The notes under the pieces: model-generated
What the model was told of the DNA's origin: nothing
Databases searched by the model: none
Seen by the model: the letters and a program-made list of their open reading frames with translations, nothing else
Source: a virus
Strand: one strand, 5' to 3'
Length of the DNA stretch: 31,937 nt
Virus record (IMG/VR): IMGVR_UViG_3300020162_000610
Coordinates: 1 to 31,937 of that record
In this document: positions 23,855 through 31,937 of the stretch, piece after piece
How the letters are laid out: each line of letters begins with the position of its first letter
Position numbering within the stretch: the first letter of the stretch is position 1
Made by a program: the position numbers and the translations under genes

Positions 23855-24485
23855 CGAAATAGATGATAAAGTAAAATATATTCAGGGACGAAAGAAGTAC
23901 TATAGACCCAGTGGAATGCTATGGTCTGAAAATTCTGGCACTCTACTAAATGGTTTATATATTCCTCAAGGATACGAAGTCGGAGCGGTAGCACCAGATG
24001 GAGCAAGCCCAGAACTTTTAGATCAGTTTTTATTAATTACTGATGACAACAGAGCCCCACTTAGTTTTTCAGAAGAAAGAATTGAGAAACGAGAGAGAAT
24101 GATTAATGGCCGTATGAGGTCATATCATATTGCTGACAAGATCAGCCTAAGCACAAACTGGAATATGATTCCGTCGAGATCTCATGAAGATTTGCCTGCA
24201 TTTGACAAAACTACTGGATTATCTCCTAATAAGTCATACACCACTGATGGCGGTGCTGGCGGTGCAGATATGCTTGAGTGGTATAACTCTCACAAAGGTT
24301 CTTTCTGGGTATTCTTAACGTATGATAATAAAGGTACTTTTAAATCAACAACAGATGCTTATGATCACTTAGCACAATACAATCAAGTAGTAGAGATGTT
24401 TATTAGTGACTTTTCATACTCTGTTGAAAAAAGAGGAACTAAGTTTGACTACTGGAACGTTTCAATAAGTTTGGAAGAAGTATAA
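23844..24485 (+). CDS. Distal tail / minor tail protein candidate
   Basis: A 213-residue protein directly after the tape measure, the usual place for the distal tail protein that links tube and tail tip. It begins MAGNEIDDKVKYIQGRKKYYRPSG. It has an SLSTNWNMIPSRSHEDLPAF segment (about residues 102-121) and ends in a beta-strand run (FISDFSYSVEKRGTKFDYWNVSISLEEV), as seen in tail-tube-like folds of actinophage minor tail proteins. The start codon lies 11 bases inside the tape measure gene, with GAGGGGTG upstream, so the two are coupled. The exact structural role is not certain. Confidence 0.65.
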   Translation: MAGNEIDDKVKYIQGRKKYYRPSGMLWSENSGTLLNGLYIPQGYEVGAVAPDGASPELLDQFLLITDDNRAPLSFSEERIEKRERMINGRMRSYHIADKISLSTNWNMIPSRSHEDLPAFDKTTGLSPNKSYTTDGGAGGADMLEWYNSHKGSFWVFLTYDNKGTFKSTTDAYDHLAQYNQVVEMFISDFSYSVEKRGTKFDYWNVSISLEEV

Positions 24486-27400
24486 TGTTTGAAAATAAAG
24501 AACTACAAACATTTTTAGAGACTTCTTCGACGGTAAAGAACAAGTCAATAATAACAGCAGAATGGAATATGAACAGTCCAACCAATATAAAGCATATAGG
24601 AAATTATAGGTATAGACCAACAGATGCTTCTTCAATATACTCATCTCTTCCAACAAGTTTTGATATTAATGATTCTGGGAATTTCTATACAGGAGCAACA
24701 GATGCAGATGTTCTAGTTGATGGAACTTTTGAAAATAATAATACTCCAACAACATTTTTAACTAAGAAAGAAAAATTAAAGACTCTTTACTCTTTAGAGT
24801 CATGCTTTGAACAATTTAGACCAAGATCTGGAATTAACAAGGCTGTGTATTTTGAAAATGGAAAACTACATCACCCAAATCTTTTTATGGCAGACAGACC
24901 AAGATATTATATGCCAGACAAAAATGATAAGTTTAAATACTGGACATCTTACAGAACAGAGTCAGGGAAAGAATACGGAATTGCATCAAACATAAGAGGG
25001 TCTCAAAACTCTATAGAAGATGCTTGTCCTTTTGTTGTTTATAAAGAACAAGTTCCAACAAATAGGCTTGTTATTAAAATGCAAACTCACACAGGAATAG
25101 AAAACCTAGGACCATTCTCTTCTCCAACAGGATCAAAGCCAGACGTATTTTTTGGAGATTTAAACAAAAAGACACCAAGCAATTGGAAGATTCAATTCTT
25201 AAAGGATGGAAACTGGCAAGATGTCATATCTTTTAGTCCTTCAGTTACAAGGCTTGATGGTTCTGCAATTATTAAAAGTGACGGATACGTTGAAATTTCC
25301 TATGGTCTTATAGTTCCAGATGAGTGGAGATCCAGGTTTGTTTTTGCAGAAACTTATGCTAGTGCTAGTCTGCTACCAGAAAAATCTGTAGTCGGATATG
25401 CTTATCTTATTAAGATAAATGAAAAAAGTATAGGAAGTTTCCATATTTGGAATGGGACAGAGTATGAAGTTATAACCCCAAAATATGGCTGGTATGTTCA
25501 GGATGAAACAGTAGACAGACTAACAAACTTTGTAACAGATGCAACGTCTCCAGATGTATTTACAAGACCACTAGATGGCAAGGATCAGTTCAGAGAGTTT
25601 GACTTTATTTCTGGAGTAAGACTTGTTGTAGACGCTATGAATGTAAAAGACTCTACCTTTGACCTAATCGAAATTTCCCCAAGACTTGCTGTAAATGTTT
25701 CTGATAAAACATTAGAGTATTCAGTTAACAAGAGTGCATCAGACCTTGGAATAAGTGGTTTGCCAGTAGGACAGTTAATTGCTTCTAATGGAAGCATAAA
25801 CATTTTTGATCATGATCAGGCATTTAATGAAAATAACGTTTTCTCTTTTGATACTGGCAAGGGTAGCATAATAGCAAAATATATAAACAGGCATGTTCAG
25901 TTTAAATTTTATGAAGTGATTGTTGGTGTTAATGGCTGGGACTATTTTGTTCCAATAAAGACATTGTACTCGGATGCTTTCCCTAAGCAAGATTTTATGG
26001 GCAAGACTGTATCACTTGCATTAAGAGACATGTATTGGTATTTGGAGTCGATAACTGCTCCAGAAATGCTAATGACACAAGTTTCTGTTAGTTCTGCTGT
26101 ATGTCTTTTATTGGATAGCATTGGGTTTTCTAACTATACATTTAAAAGAGTTGACGGAGAAAAAGAAATAGTTATACCATATTTTTTTGTTGCTCCAGAT
26201 AAAAGCGTAGCGGAAGTTCTTCAGGATCTGGCCATATCTACACAAACAGCAATGTTCTTTGATGAATATAATAATTTTGTAATGATGAGCAAAAATTATT
26301 TTATGCCAACAAAGCAACAAAGGGAAACAACATTTGAACTTAAGGGTACAAAAGATTTTGTTGTAGACAAAGAGATTAAAAATAAACCTACTGATACTGA
26401 CAAGTTGGCAAATGTTATTGAGGTGTCTGCTCAGTCAAACAGTGTCTACAATGACGGCGCAATCAACTATACAACAAGACATATACAAAGATCTGTTGGA
26501 TCTATAAGGCAGGCTAGTCTTTTAGATGATGAAAGAGTTTATATATATAAGCCTGCACTTCTTTGGGAAGTTGCTGGAACACAAAATACAAGATCAATTA
26601 ATAATGAAGTAAATGATCAATCTGCCTATGCTCTTAGTGCAATACCACTGAATTCTGATTTAACAGCAGATGTGCCATTTGTAAAAAACAATGTGGTTAT
26701 TAATAACACTTTTAGTCTTGGAGAATCTGTATACTGGATTACAAGGTATAACGGATATTTTTACTCACAAGGAGAAATTATAAAGTATGATGCGGTTCAG
26801 TTTAATGTCAGCGGTTATGGAAATGTTTGGATAACATCTTTAGAAGACTATCAAGACTACTTCTCTAAATTGCCATTTAATGGAAAAATATATCCTACTG
26901 GCTTAGTCAGGATTTACTCTGAGCCAAACTATGAGGAGTTGCCTGGTATTCTAAGGTTAAAAAATGGTCCAGTAGCAAAACACGGAAGAGGCCAGTTTGG
27001 AACTACCGTGGTGGCACACTCTGCTGGCGTATCTGATTATTGGAAATCTGATGACAATGTTAAGGGATGCTATATGTCAGCAGAATACCTGTTTGAAAAA
27101 AAGACTCCTGTTCCAGAAACAACCATAGATGCTGCAGGAAAGTCAACAGACGCTAACATATCCTCTGATGCTTTGGCAAGAACTTCTTCTAGGACTGGAC
27201 TAATTAAAAACTTTATGTCAACAGTTATGAGTGGAGAAATTACAACAGGAACAAAACCACATGCAGGCTCAATCCAATCCTCTGCTCTTTCTTTAACAGG
27301 TCCAAACTTTACAACAAAAGAAAAGCCAAGAAACTTTATATCTTATGTTCATAAATCTTTTCCAGATAAAAAATATAAACATTTTGGAACACGCTTAAGA

Positions 27401-28798
27401 ATTGTTGGAAAGATAGAAGGTGGTAAAGACTCAGGTCAAACTGCAAATGGATCAACTGCTTATTTTGTTGTAAATGGATCTACACCAGACAAGAACATAA
27501 GTATATCTGGTGGCTCTGCTGGCTTAGCAGTAATGCTGAATACTTCTACAAACGTAGGATATTATTTTGAGATAGCAGCACTTGGCTTAGAGAAATTGTC
27601 TTCAGATGATTTGCGTTCAGTTAGTAATGTATTTTTTTACAAAATAAAATCAAATGGTGGTAAGGCTGTTCCAGTTGTTTTGTATGATGGGCTTGCCAAT
27701 ATTGTAGTAGACGATGGAAGATTTACTGGGCAGTCTAGAATGTTTGCAGAAGAAAATCCAACAGTTTACGATCTAGCAGTTGAATATGAGGATGTAGGCA
27801 AGGTGCGTAAGTTTTATTTATACCTAAATGGTAAAATGATAAAAACTATCTATGACACAGACCCACTTCCAGAATATTCTAGTGTTGCATTATTTACAAG
27901 AGGATCAGCCAGAGCAATGTTTGAAAATGTTTATGCGCTGTCTGGTAACTATTCTCAAAATACAACATTTTCTACTGGTGCTCCAGTTAATTCAGTTTTT
28001 GGAGACAGTGAAATATCAGCAAGCGAATCATTGAGAAAGTATGCAATGAGTGGTTTAGTCCAAAGCACATATCTTTCTGGGATAGGGTCTTCAGAGCCTC
28101 CAAAATATAACATATACTTTGAAGAGTTCGGTAGTATTATGAGGGAAGCAGCAGCATTTAATTTTAAATATGATAAAGCATACCCAGCCCTAACTGCAAA
28201 AATTTCTCCAACATTTAATAACGTAAAGGGATATGTTATATCTGGATTTAAAGCAGGATCTTATGGAGCAGAGTTTTTAATATTTAATGCAACAGATACA
28301 CAACTGAACCTAGATGAAACCAGTGGAAACTATTTAAGAATTCAGGGCATTACTTTTACACAACAGTCTAGCAACAAACTTACAGTTGACGATTATTTTA
28401 ATAAGAACAGCCTTGAATCAAATCCACAGTTTGTATCAGATGTACTAATTTCCAATCCTTTTAAATTTAAACAAGACTATCAAGATATTAAACTTAGCAG
28501 AATGACATACGGTAAAAAAGATTTTTCTTTAGACACTCAATATATTCAGTCACAGGATGAGGCAGTAGGTCTTATGAAATGGATAGTTGAAAAAACATCA
28601 AAGCCCAGAAAGTCTTTGGGAGTTAAGATATTCCCAATTCCAACCATCCAACTTGGAGACATAGTTACTTTAGACTATGTAGAAAATGATATAAGCATAG
28701 CCTCAAATCCACAAAACAGATTTGTAGTATACAACATTGACTTTTCAAGAAGTTCTAATGGACCAGATATGACACTATTTTTAAGTGAGGTAGTATAA
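24485..28798 (+). CDS. Large minor tail protein / tail hub candidate
   Basis: A 1437-residue protein. Residues about 1-600 contain beta-rich structural segments (for example FREFDFISGVRLVVDAMNVK near 373). Residues about 1110-1160 look like a LamG/jelly-roll piece (KFYLYLNGKMIKTIYD, then ARAMFENVYALSG). The C-terminal ~90 residues hold EAVGLMKWIVEKTSKPRKSL and IPTIQLGDIVTLDYV, a signature of the last domain of siphovirus tail-hub proteins. It therefore likely forms the tail tip and may touch the cell surface. It overlaps the previous gene by one base (TAATG). No peptidase motif was found. Confidence 0.7.
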   Translation: MFENKELQTFLETSSTVKNKSIITAEWNMNSPTNIKHIGNYRYRPTDASSIYSSLPTSFDINDSGNFYTGATDADVLVDGTFENNNTPTTFLTKKEKLKTLYSLESCFEQFRPRSGINKAVYFENGKLHHPNLFMADRPRYYMPDKNDKFKYWTSYRTESGKEYGIASNIRGSQNSIEDACPFVVYKEQVPTNRLVIKMQTHTGIENLGPFSSPTGSKPDVFFGDLNKKTPSNWKIQFLKDGNWQDVISFSPSVTRLDGSAIIKSDGYVEISYGLIVPDEWRSRFVFAETYASASLLPEKSVVGYAYLIKINEKSIGSFHIWNGTEYEVITPKYGWYVQDETVDRLTNFVTDATSPDVFTRPLDGKDQFREFDFISGVRLVVDAMNVKDSTFDLIEISPRLAVNVSDKTLEYSVNKSASDLGISGLPVGQLIASNGSINIFDHDQAFNENNVFSFDTGKGSIIAKYINRHVQFKFYEVIVGVNGWDYFVPIKTLYSDAFPKQDFMGKTVSLALRDMYWYLESITAPEMLMTQVSVSSAVCLLLDSIGFSNYTFKRVDGEKEIVIPYFFVAPDKSVAEVLQDLAISTQTAMFFDEYNNFVMMSKNYFMPTKQQRETTFELKGTKDFVVDKEIKNKPTDTDKLANVIEVSAQSNSVYNDGAINYTTRHIQRSVGSIRQASLLDDERVYIYKPALLWEVAGTQNTRSINNEVNDQSAYALSAIPLNSDLTADVPFVKNNVVINNTFSLGESVYWITRYNGYFYSQGEIIKYDAVQFNVSGYGNVWITSLEDYQDYFSKLPFNGKIYPTGLVRIYSEPNYEELPGILRLKNGPVAKHGRGQFGTTVVAHSAGVSDYWKSDDNVKGCYMSAEYLFEKKTPVPETTIDAAGKSTDANISSDALARTSSRTGLIKNFMSTVMSGEITTGTKPHAGSIQSSALSLTGPNFTTKEKPRNFISYVHKSFPDKKYKHFGTRLRIVGKIEGGKDSGQTANGSTAYFVVNGSTPDKNISISGGSAGLAVMLNTSTNVGYYFEIAALGLEKLSSDDLRSVSNVFFYKIKSNGGKAVPVVLYDGLANIVVDDGRFTGQSRMFAEENPTVYDLAVEYEDVGKVRKFYLYLNGKMIKTIYDTDPLPEYSSVALFTRGSARAMFENVYALSGNYSQNTTFSTGAPVNSVFGDSEISASESLRKYAMSGLVQSTYLSGIGSSEPPKYNIYFEEFGSIMREAAAFNFKYDKAYPALTAKISPTFNNVKGYVISGFKAGSYGAEFLIFNATDTQLNLDETSGNYLRIQGITFTQQSSNKLTVDDYFNKNSLESNPQFVSDVLISNPFKFKQDYQDIKLSRMTYGKKDFSLDTQYIQSQDEAVGLMKWIVEKTSKPRKSLGVKIFPIPTIQLGDIVTLDYVENDISIASNPQNRFVVYNIDFSRSSNGPDMTLFLSEVV

Positions 28799-29376
28799 TG
28801 ACAGATAAGATTAGCACAGGTAGTTCTACTGATTCGGCAGCAGCACTGCCAAAAGCAGCAGTAAAAGTAGATAACACTTCAGTAAAAATTGCAACTCCAG
28901 ATTTAATTATTTTTGGAGATGAACTTCTAAACATTGAAACAATGACAGACCTAATCTTTGAAGATGTTGGTGGCTATGAACTATCAACAATATCAAGACA
29001 TGACTTAGTAAATGGACAAACTGTTAATTATTCTCCAATTAAAAATCTACAAGATCTATATTTACAATATAACCCAAACAATATTGTAAGGCTTCAGTCA
29101 TCTGACTCCTACTTTAAATCTTTGTCCTTTTCTATTTTTGATAGGCTTCCTGAGTGTGGTACTGGATACACTATATCCCCACCACTCAGTAATCCACAAG
29201 AGCAAGATAAAACTAAATGGACAAAAACTCCAAACTGTAAGTCTGTATATATTGACCCAATCACAGGGGACCTGGTTATTAACCTAATTAATACTATGAA
29301 TGATGAACAGTTAGAGGTTCAGGTATTGACAAGTGGAGATGTTTTTAGTGATACAATACATAGTGGAGGAAATTAA
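28798..29376 (+). CDS. Hypothetical tail-tip protein
   Basis: A 192-residue protein I do not recognise. It opens with a Ser/Ala/Lys-rich stretch, then a predicted beta-rich body with LIIFGDELLNIETMTDL (about residues 36-52) and ending near SGDVFSDTIHSGGN. Two cysteines near CGTGY and NCKSVY could pair. It overlaps both neighbours by one base, with GTGAGG upstream of its ATG, so it belongs to the tail-tip operon. Its function can only be guessed from position. Confidence 0.6.
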   Translation: MTDKISTGSSTDSAAALPKAAVKVDNTSVKIATPDLIIFGDELLNIETMTDLIFEDVGGYELSTISRHDLVNGQTVNYSPIKNLQDLYLQYNPNNIVRLQSSDSYFKSLSFSIFDRLPECGTGYTISPPLSNPQEQDKTKWTKTPNCKSVYIDPITGDLVINLINTMNDEQLEVQVLTSGDVFSDTIHSGGN

Positions 29377-30524
29377 TGATAACTAATATAGGTAAAAATC
29401 TTTTAGCCAAGTATCTTGTAGGGCAGACCCAATCATATGCCTCACACATTGCTGTGGGCTGTGGAGCCTCTCCACTGGCTTCTGACGGGTCTTTTGGGGA
29501 CTACAGTCTAAAGAATTCTTTGGACTTTGAGATGTTTCGTGTCCCTATCATTTCCAGAGGATTTGTAAATGAGGACGGTATAGATAAGGTAGTCCTAACA
29601 GCAGAACTACCAACAGAAGAAAGATATGAAATAACAGAGATTGGAATCTTCTCTGCTGCCTCAAACCCAGTTGCTGGATCTTTTGATAGTAGAAATGTCT
29701 ACTCTTTTGCTGACACAGACAACTGGCTATACCAGCCTTTTAATTCTTCTGCTATTGAAATCCTTCCTGTATATGCCCCATTAGATGGAGATGCTGATAA
29801 TGGAATTATAAACCAAACATCACCTGTTTTTGCAACCAACGCAGACAATAGAATTTTTACAAATGAAGACAGAGTAGCAAGAAATGAAAGATGTAGGTTT
29901 TTAAATAACATCATTTCTATGGCTGGAAATAGTTCTACACTAACAAGAAATGCTTTAGGAAAATTAGAGATAGGCGCTCAGCCAAAGTATATTAGGCTTA
30001 ACGAAACAACTGTAGATTTTACAAAAAATAGTCCACTTGATGAACTTAGACTAGCATTTTCTGTTGTAAGCAAAAGCCCTAGCGCAAATACAGTTCCAGA
30101 CAATGTTAAGATTCTTTTAGAATTTTCTTACACAGGATCGGATACTCCTCAAGAGTACGCTAGGTTTGAAGTAGACATCGACGATCTTGGGTACACGGCT
30201 GGAACATCACCAGACAATAGAAACCTATCAACAAACAGATACTTAATTGTAAAAAAAGCGTTAAAGGATTTAAACAAGACTGATAACTTTGACTGGAGAG
30301 AAGTTACTGTAGCAAAAATATATTCCTGTGTAACTGAAGCAGGAGTACCGTCAGACTTGTTCTATGTTTGTTTAGATGGTTTGAGATTAGAAAATATTAC
30401 ATCAACCAACTCTTTGTATGGACTTACTGGCTATTCTGTAATTAGAAGTGATGGATCAAAGCCAATTGTAAAAGCAGCAAATACAACAAACTATATTGAA
30501 TTCAGATTCTCCTTGGGGGTTTAG
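29376..30524 (+). CDS. Tail fibre / collar-type receptor-binding protein candidate
   Basis: A 382-residue protein. Its N-terminus (MITNIGKNLLAKYLVGQTQSYASHIAVGCG) matches the first domain of tail-collar and tail-fibre attachment proteins, and a YEITEIGIFSA segment follows at about residues 86-96, common to the same family. The rest (about 190-382) is beta-rich with no recognised domain and could be the receptor-binding part. A strong GTGGAGGAAA lies before the ATG, which overlaps the previous stop by one base. It is a good candidate for host recognition, though adhesion is inferred. Confidence 0.65.
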   Translation: MITNIGKNLLAKYLVGQTQSYASHIAVGCGASPLASDGSFGDYSLKNSLDFEMFRVPIISRGFVNEDGIDKVVLTAELPTEERYEITEIGIFSAASNPVAGSFDSRNVYSFADTDNWLYQPFNSSAIEILPVYAPLDGDADNGIINQTSPVFATNADNRIFTNEDRVARNERCRFLNNIISMAGNSSTLTRNALGKLEIGAQPKYIRLNETTVDFTKNSPLDELRLAFSVVSKSPSANTVPDNVKILLEFSYTGSDTPQEYARFEVDIDDLGYTAGTSPDNRNLSTNRYLIVKKALKDLNKTDNFDWREVTVAKIYSCVTEAGVPSDLFYVCLDGLRLENITSTNSLYGLTGYSVIRSDGSKPIVKAANTTNYIEFRFSLGV

Positions 30525-30526
30525 TC

Positions 30527-30985
30527 GTGGCAGATAAAGGAATTAAAAATGTTGTTATTAAAAAAGAACTTCTTGGAAAAGTAACTTCTTCGAATTCAAG
30601 AGTTATAAGATTTAGAATTGTTTCGGAAGATAAAAATAGAAAGTCTGCCTACTCAAAAATATTTATCACTGGATCTGATGTTTTAGTCGCTGGACCAGGA
30701 GATATTAATCAAGTAGGCAATACTATCTTGGTAAATTGGACAACAGGTCAGGCATCAACACAAGTAACGTATGACATCTTTGTCGGCTTTGATGGAGCAA
30801 CTCCAACATACTTAAATTCAACTGCCTCAAATAATTATTCTTTTTTAAAAAATGGAACGCAGTCTGTAAGAGTGGTTGTTCAGATCTCTTCCATTAACCC
30901 AGTACTTGCAGACGTAATTGACCCAATAACACTAATAAGAACTAACCACCTAGAAGTCTATTCTCAAACCAAGGATCTGGTATAA
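30527..30985 (+). CDS. Small tail protein with fibronectin-III-like part
   Basis: A 152-residue protein starting at GTG 30527 after a TTGGGGG purine run. Residues about 15-50 form strands (VIRFRIVSEDKNRKSAYSKIF), and residues about 60-115 look like a fibronectin-III or Ig-like fold (TILVNWTTGQASTQVTYDIFVG). Such domains decorate phage tails and bind sugars weakly. It lies two bases after the fibre gene stop. The fold call is by pattern only. Confidence 0.6.
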   Translation: MADKGIKNVVIKKELLGKVTSSNSRVIRFRIVSEDKNRKSAYSKIFITGSDVLVAGPGDINQVGNTILVNWTTGQASTQVTYDIFVGFDGATPTYLNSTASNNYSFLKNGTQSVRVVVQISSINPVLADVIDPITLIRTNHLEVYSQTKDLV

Positions 30986-30986
30986 T
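30978..30986 (+). promoter_or_regulatory. Extended -10 promoter (TGGTATAAT) for the 150-residue tail protein
   Basis: A perfect extended -10 overlaps the end of the previous gene. The ATG at 30993 begins exactly seven bases after the hexamer and no Shine-Dalgarno lies near it, predicting a leaderless mRNA. Confidence 0.62.
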
Positions 30987-30992
30987 TATATT

Positions 30993-31445
30993 ATGCCAAT
31001 TTTACCTGTACCTGAGCGTGGACAACCTCTAGATGTTACTTATATATATGAGATTGTTAGATCTATTAACGAATTATACGGTCAATTAGGTAGCGAGTCT
31101 AGAAAAGGTGAGGTTGGGGTATACACTAAAGGACCAGAAGGTCCACAAGCAATGAAAACTTCTGAGGCTCAAATTGAAGCGGCTTTTACAACTGTTACGC
31201 CAGCATCACTTCAAACAGCAGGAACCTCTATTGCTTGGTCCCATGACTTTAAGAAGCAGTTTGCATATCCTCCAATTGTAACAGCCACACCATACAATAA
31301 CAACACCACAGATTCAGGAAAGGGTGTAACAGTTACAATCAACAGCATAACACCATCAAAAGTTGAAGGATTTGCAAGGTTTAATGTTGGAGGAGAGACT
31401 CCGATAGGAATTAATATCATAGCGGTTGGAAAACCTACCTCGTGA
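30993..31445 (+). CDS. Small tail or fibre-tip protein with lectin-like C-terminal half
   Basis: A 150-residue protein. The N-terminal third is helical (VTYIYEIVRSINELYGQLG) and may trimerise. The C-terminal half (from about residue 75) has AWSHDFKKQFAYPPIVTATPY, a pattern seen in H-type-lectin-like and fibre-head domains where a Phe-Pro-Pro strand follows an aromatic one. The ATG start at a predicted transcription start explains the lack of a ribosome binding site. A role at the fibre tip is inferred from fold likeness and place. Confidence 0.6.
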   Translation: MPILPVPERGQPLDVTYIYEIVRSINELYGQLGSESRKGEVGVYTKGPEGPQAMKTSEAQIEAAFTTVTPASLQTAGTSIAWSHDFKKQFAYPPIVTATPYNNNTTDSGKGVTVTINSITPSKVEGFARFNVGGETPIGINIIAVGKPTS

Positions 31446-31633
31446 TCAAATGTATAAAATGTAACGGAAGAATGCTTATAGATCGACAGTACACAGAAAT
31501 AAATAATCTAGAACTATACTGTATTCTTTGTGGATTAAGAAAATTTTTTCATCCACCTAATAATTCTCAGGAGGGCCGATGGCTACTAAAAAGGGAACAA
31601 TTGAGAGCGAAAAATACAATGAGTCACCTGTAA
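31442..31633 (+). CDS. Small zinc-ribbon protein
   Basis: A 63-residue protein with CIKC near the start and CILCG near residues 27-31, two Cys-x2-Cys knuckles about 22 residues apart that should bind one zinc ion. Such short phage zinc ribbons often bind nucleic acid or partner proteins, but no function can be assigned. The GTG start overlaps the previous stop (GTGA). Its last 55 bases overlap the next gene, a longer overlap than elsewhere here. Confidence 0.6.
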   Translation: MIKCIKCNGRMLIDRQYTEINNLELYCILCGLRKFFHPPNNSQEGRWLLKREQLRAKNTMSHL

Positions 31634-31937
31634 TACCAGGTAACAAAAAGGTTTGGTTTCTAAATGGAGACCTTGTAAGAATTCACCACCTCAATAAGTC
31701 TAATGGGGTTATGTCTGTTTATAATATTACAAAAGATCAAATTGAAAGTTGTTTGGTTTCTGATTTTAAAAAGAAAAGAGAACGAGCATACACAGTTAGA
31801 GAGACTGCTGATTTAGTTAATCGTCATAAAAAATATATGCCATCATTAATGAAACGAGGAGTCATTCCATTTCCAACGGGATCTCAAAAGGGCGGGGCTA
31901 GAGGGTTTCAAGTAAGATCATATTACTCAGAATCGCA
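31579..31937 (+). CDS. Helix-turn-helix DNA-binding protein, 5' part (cut by window end)
   Basis: An open frame from ATG 31579 to the window edge (119 codons, no stop), with AGGAGGG three bases before the ATG. Residues about 1-70 are mixed (KVWFLNGDLVRIHHLNKSNG). Residues about 70-119 (AYTVRETADLVNRHKKYMP, then MKRGVIPFPTG and RGFQVRSYY) match a MerR/excisionase-like winged helix-turn-helix: a first helix, a recognition helix, and a basic wing. It may be a regulator or a packaging-related protein; the rest lies beyond the window. Confidence 0.65.
   Translation, partial: MATKKGTIESEKYNESPVIPGNKKVWFLNGDLVRIHHLNKSNGVMSVYNITKDQIESCLVSDFKKKRERAYTVRETADLVNRHKKYMPSLMKRGVIPFPTGSQKGGARGFQVRSYYSES

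Noticed and set aside
31125-31150. Collagen-like GPEGPQ stretch in the 150-residue tail protein
   Set aside because: Only about two triplets, far too short for a collagen-like helix.

Overview
This window is the virion-structure half of a long-tailed (siphovirus-type) double-stranded DNA phage genome. Every gene reads on the + strand. The recognisable families are phage ones: portal, XkdF-like prohead protease, HK97-fold capsid protein, TP901-type tape measure and tail proteins. The DNA is AT-rich by eye. The tail-assembly chaperones and minor tail proteins look most like those of phages of Actinobacteria. Together with promoters that sit directly on start codons (leaderless mRNA is common in Actinobacteria), this suggests a low-GC, perhaps planktonic, actinobacterial host. 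That host call is an inference, not a proof. No tRNA, rRNA, CRISPR array, transposon, integrase or attachment site was seen, and no terminase gene lies in the window.

Layout. 2-613: the 3' end of a B12-dependent (class II) ribonucleotide reductase. 639-4379: a very large multi-jelly-roll (LamG-like) structural protein. 4398-6379: a small unknown protein and the portal. 6435-8917: prohead protease, fused in frame to a scaffold-like tail that also has its own internal ribosome binding site, then the major capsid protein and a terminator. 9009-11959: an acidic-repeat protein and four tightly overlapping neck genes (connector, stopper, tail completion and terminator candidates). 12026-12697: major tail protein, then a textbook terminator. 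12764-13828: two paralogous tail-assembly chaperones, one long and one short. 13850-23854: a 3334-residue tape measure that appears to carry a kinase-like domain. 23844-31445: distal tail, tail hub and adhesion proteins. 31442-end: a zinc-ribbon protein and a helix-turn-helix protein cut by the window edge.

Expression. Eight promoter-like sites with the pattern T-G/A-N-TATAAT (or TATACT, TAAAAT) lie between genes. Three place a start codon exactly seven bases after the -10 hexamer and two more within eight to ten bases, which predicts leaderless or nearly leaderless mRNAs. The other three have a leader and a strong Shine-Dalgarno sequence or RBS, and they serve the major tail protein, the short chaperone and the gene after the capsid. 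Hairpin terminators directly follow the major capsid and major tail genes. The phage therefore seems to cut its structural region into short transcription units and set protein ratios by start type.

Most unusual points: the chaperone pair, where duplication seems to replace (and a relic or active A_AAA_AAG slip site seems to accompany) the usual programmed frameshift; the nested scaffold start; the enzyme-like insert in the tape measure; and the leaderless/leadered split.
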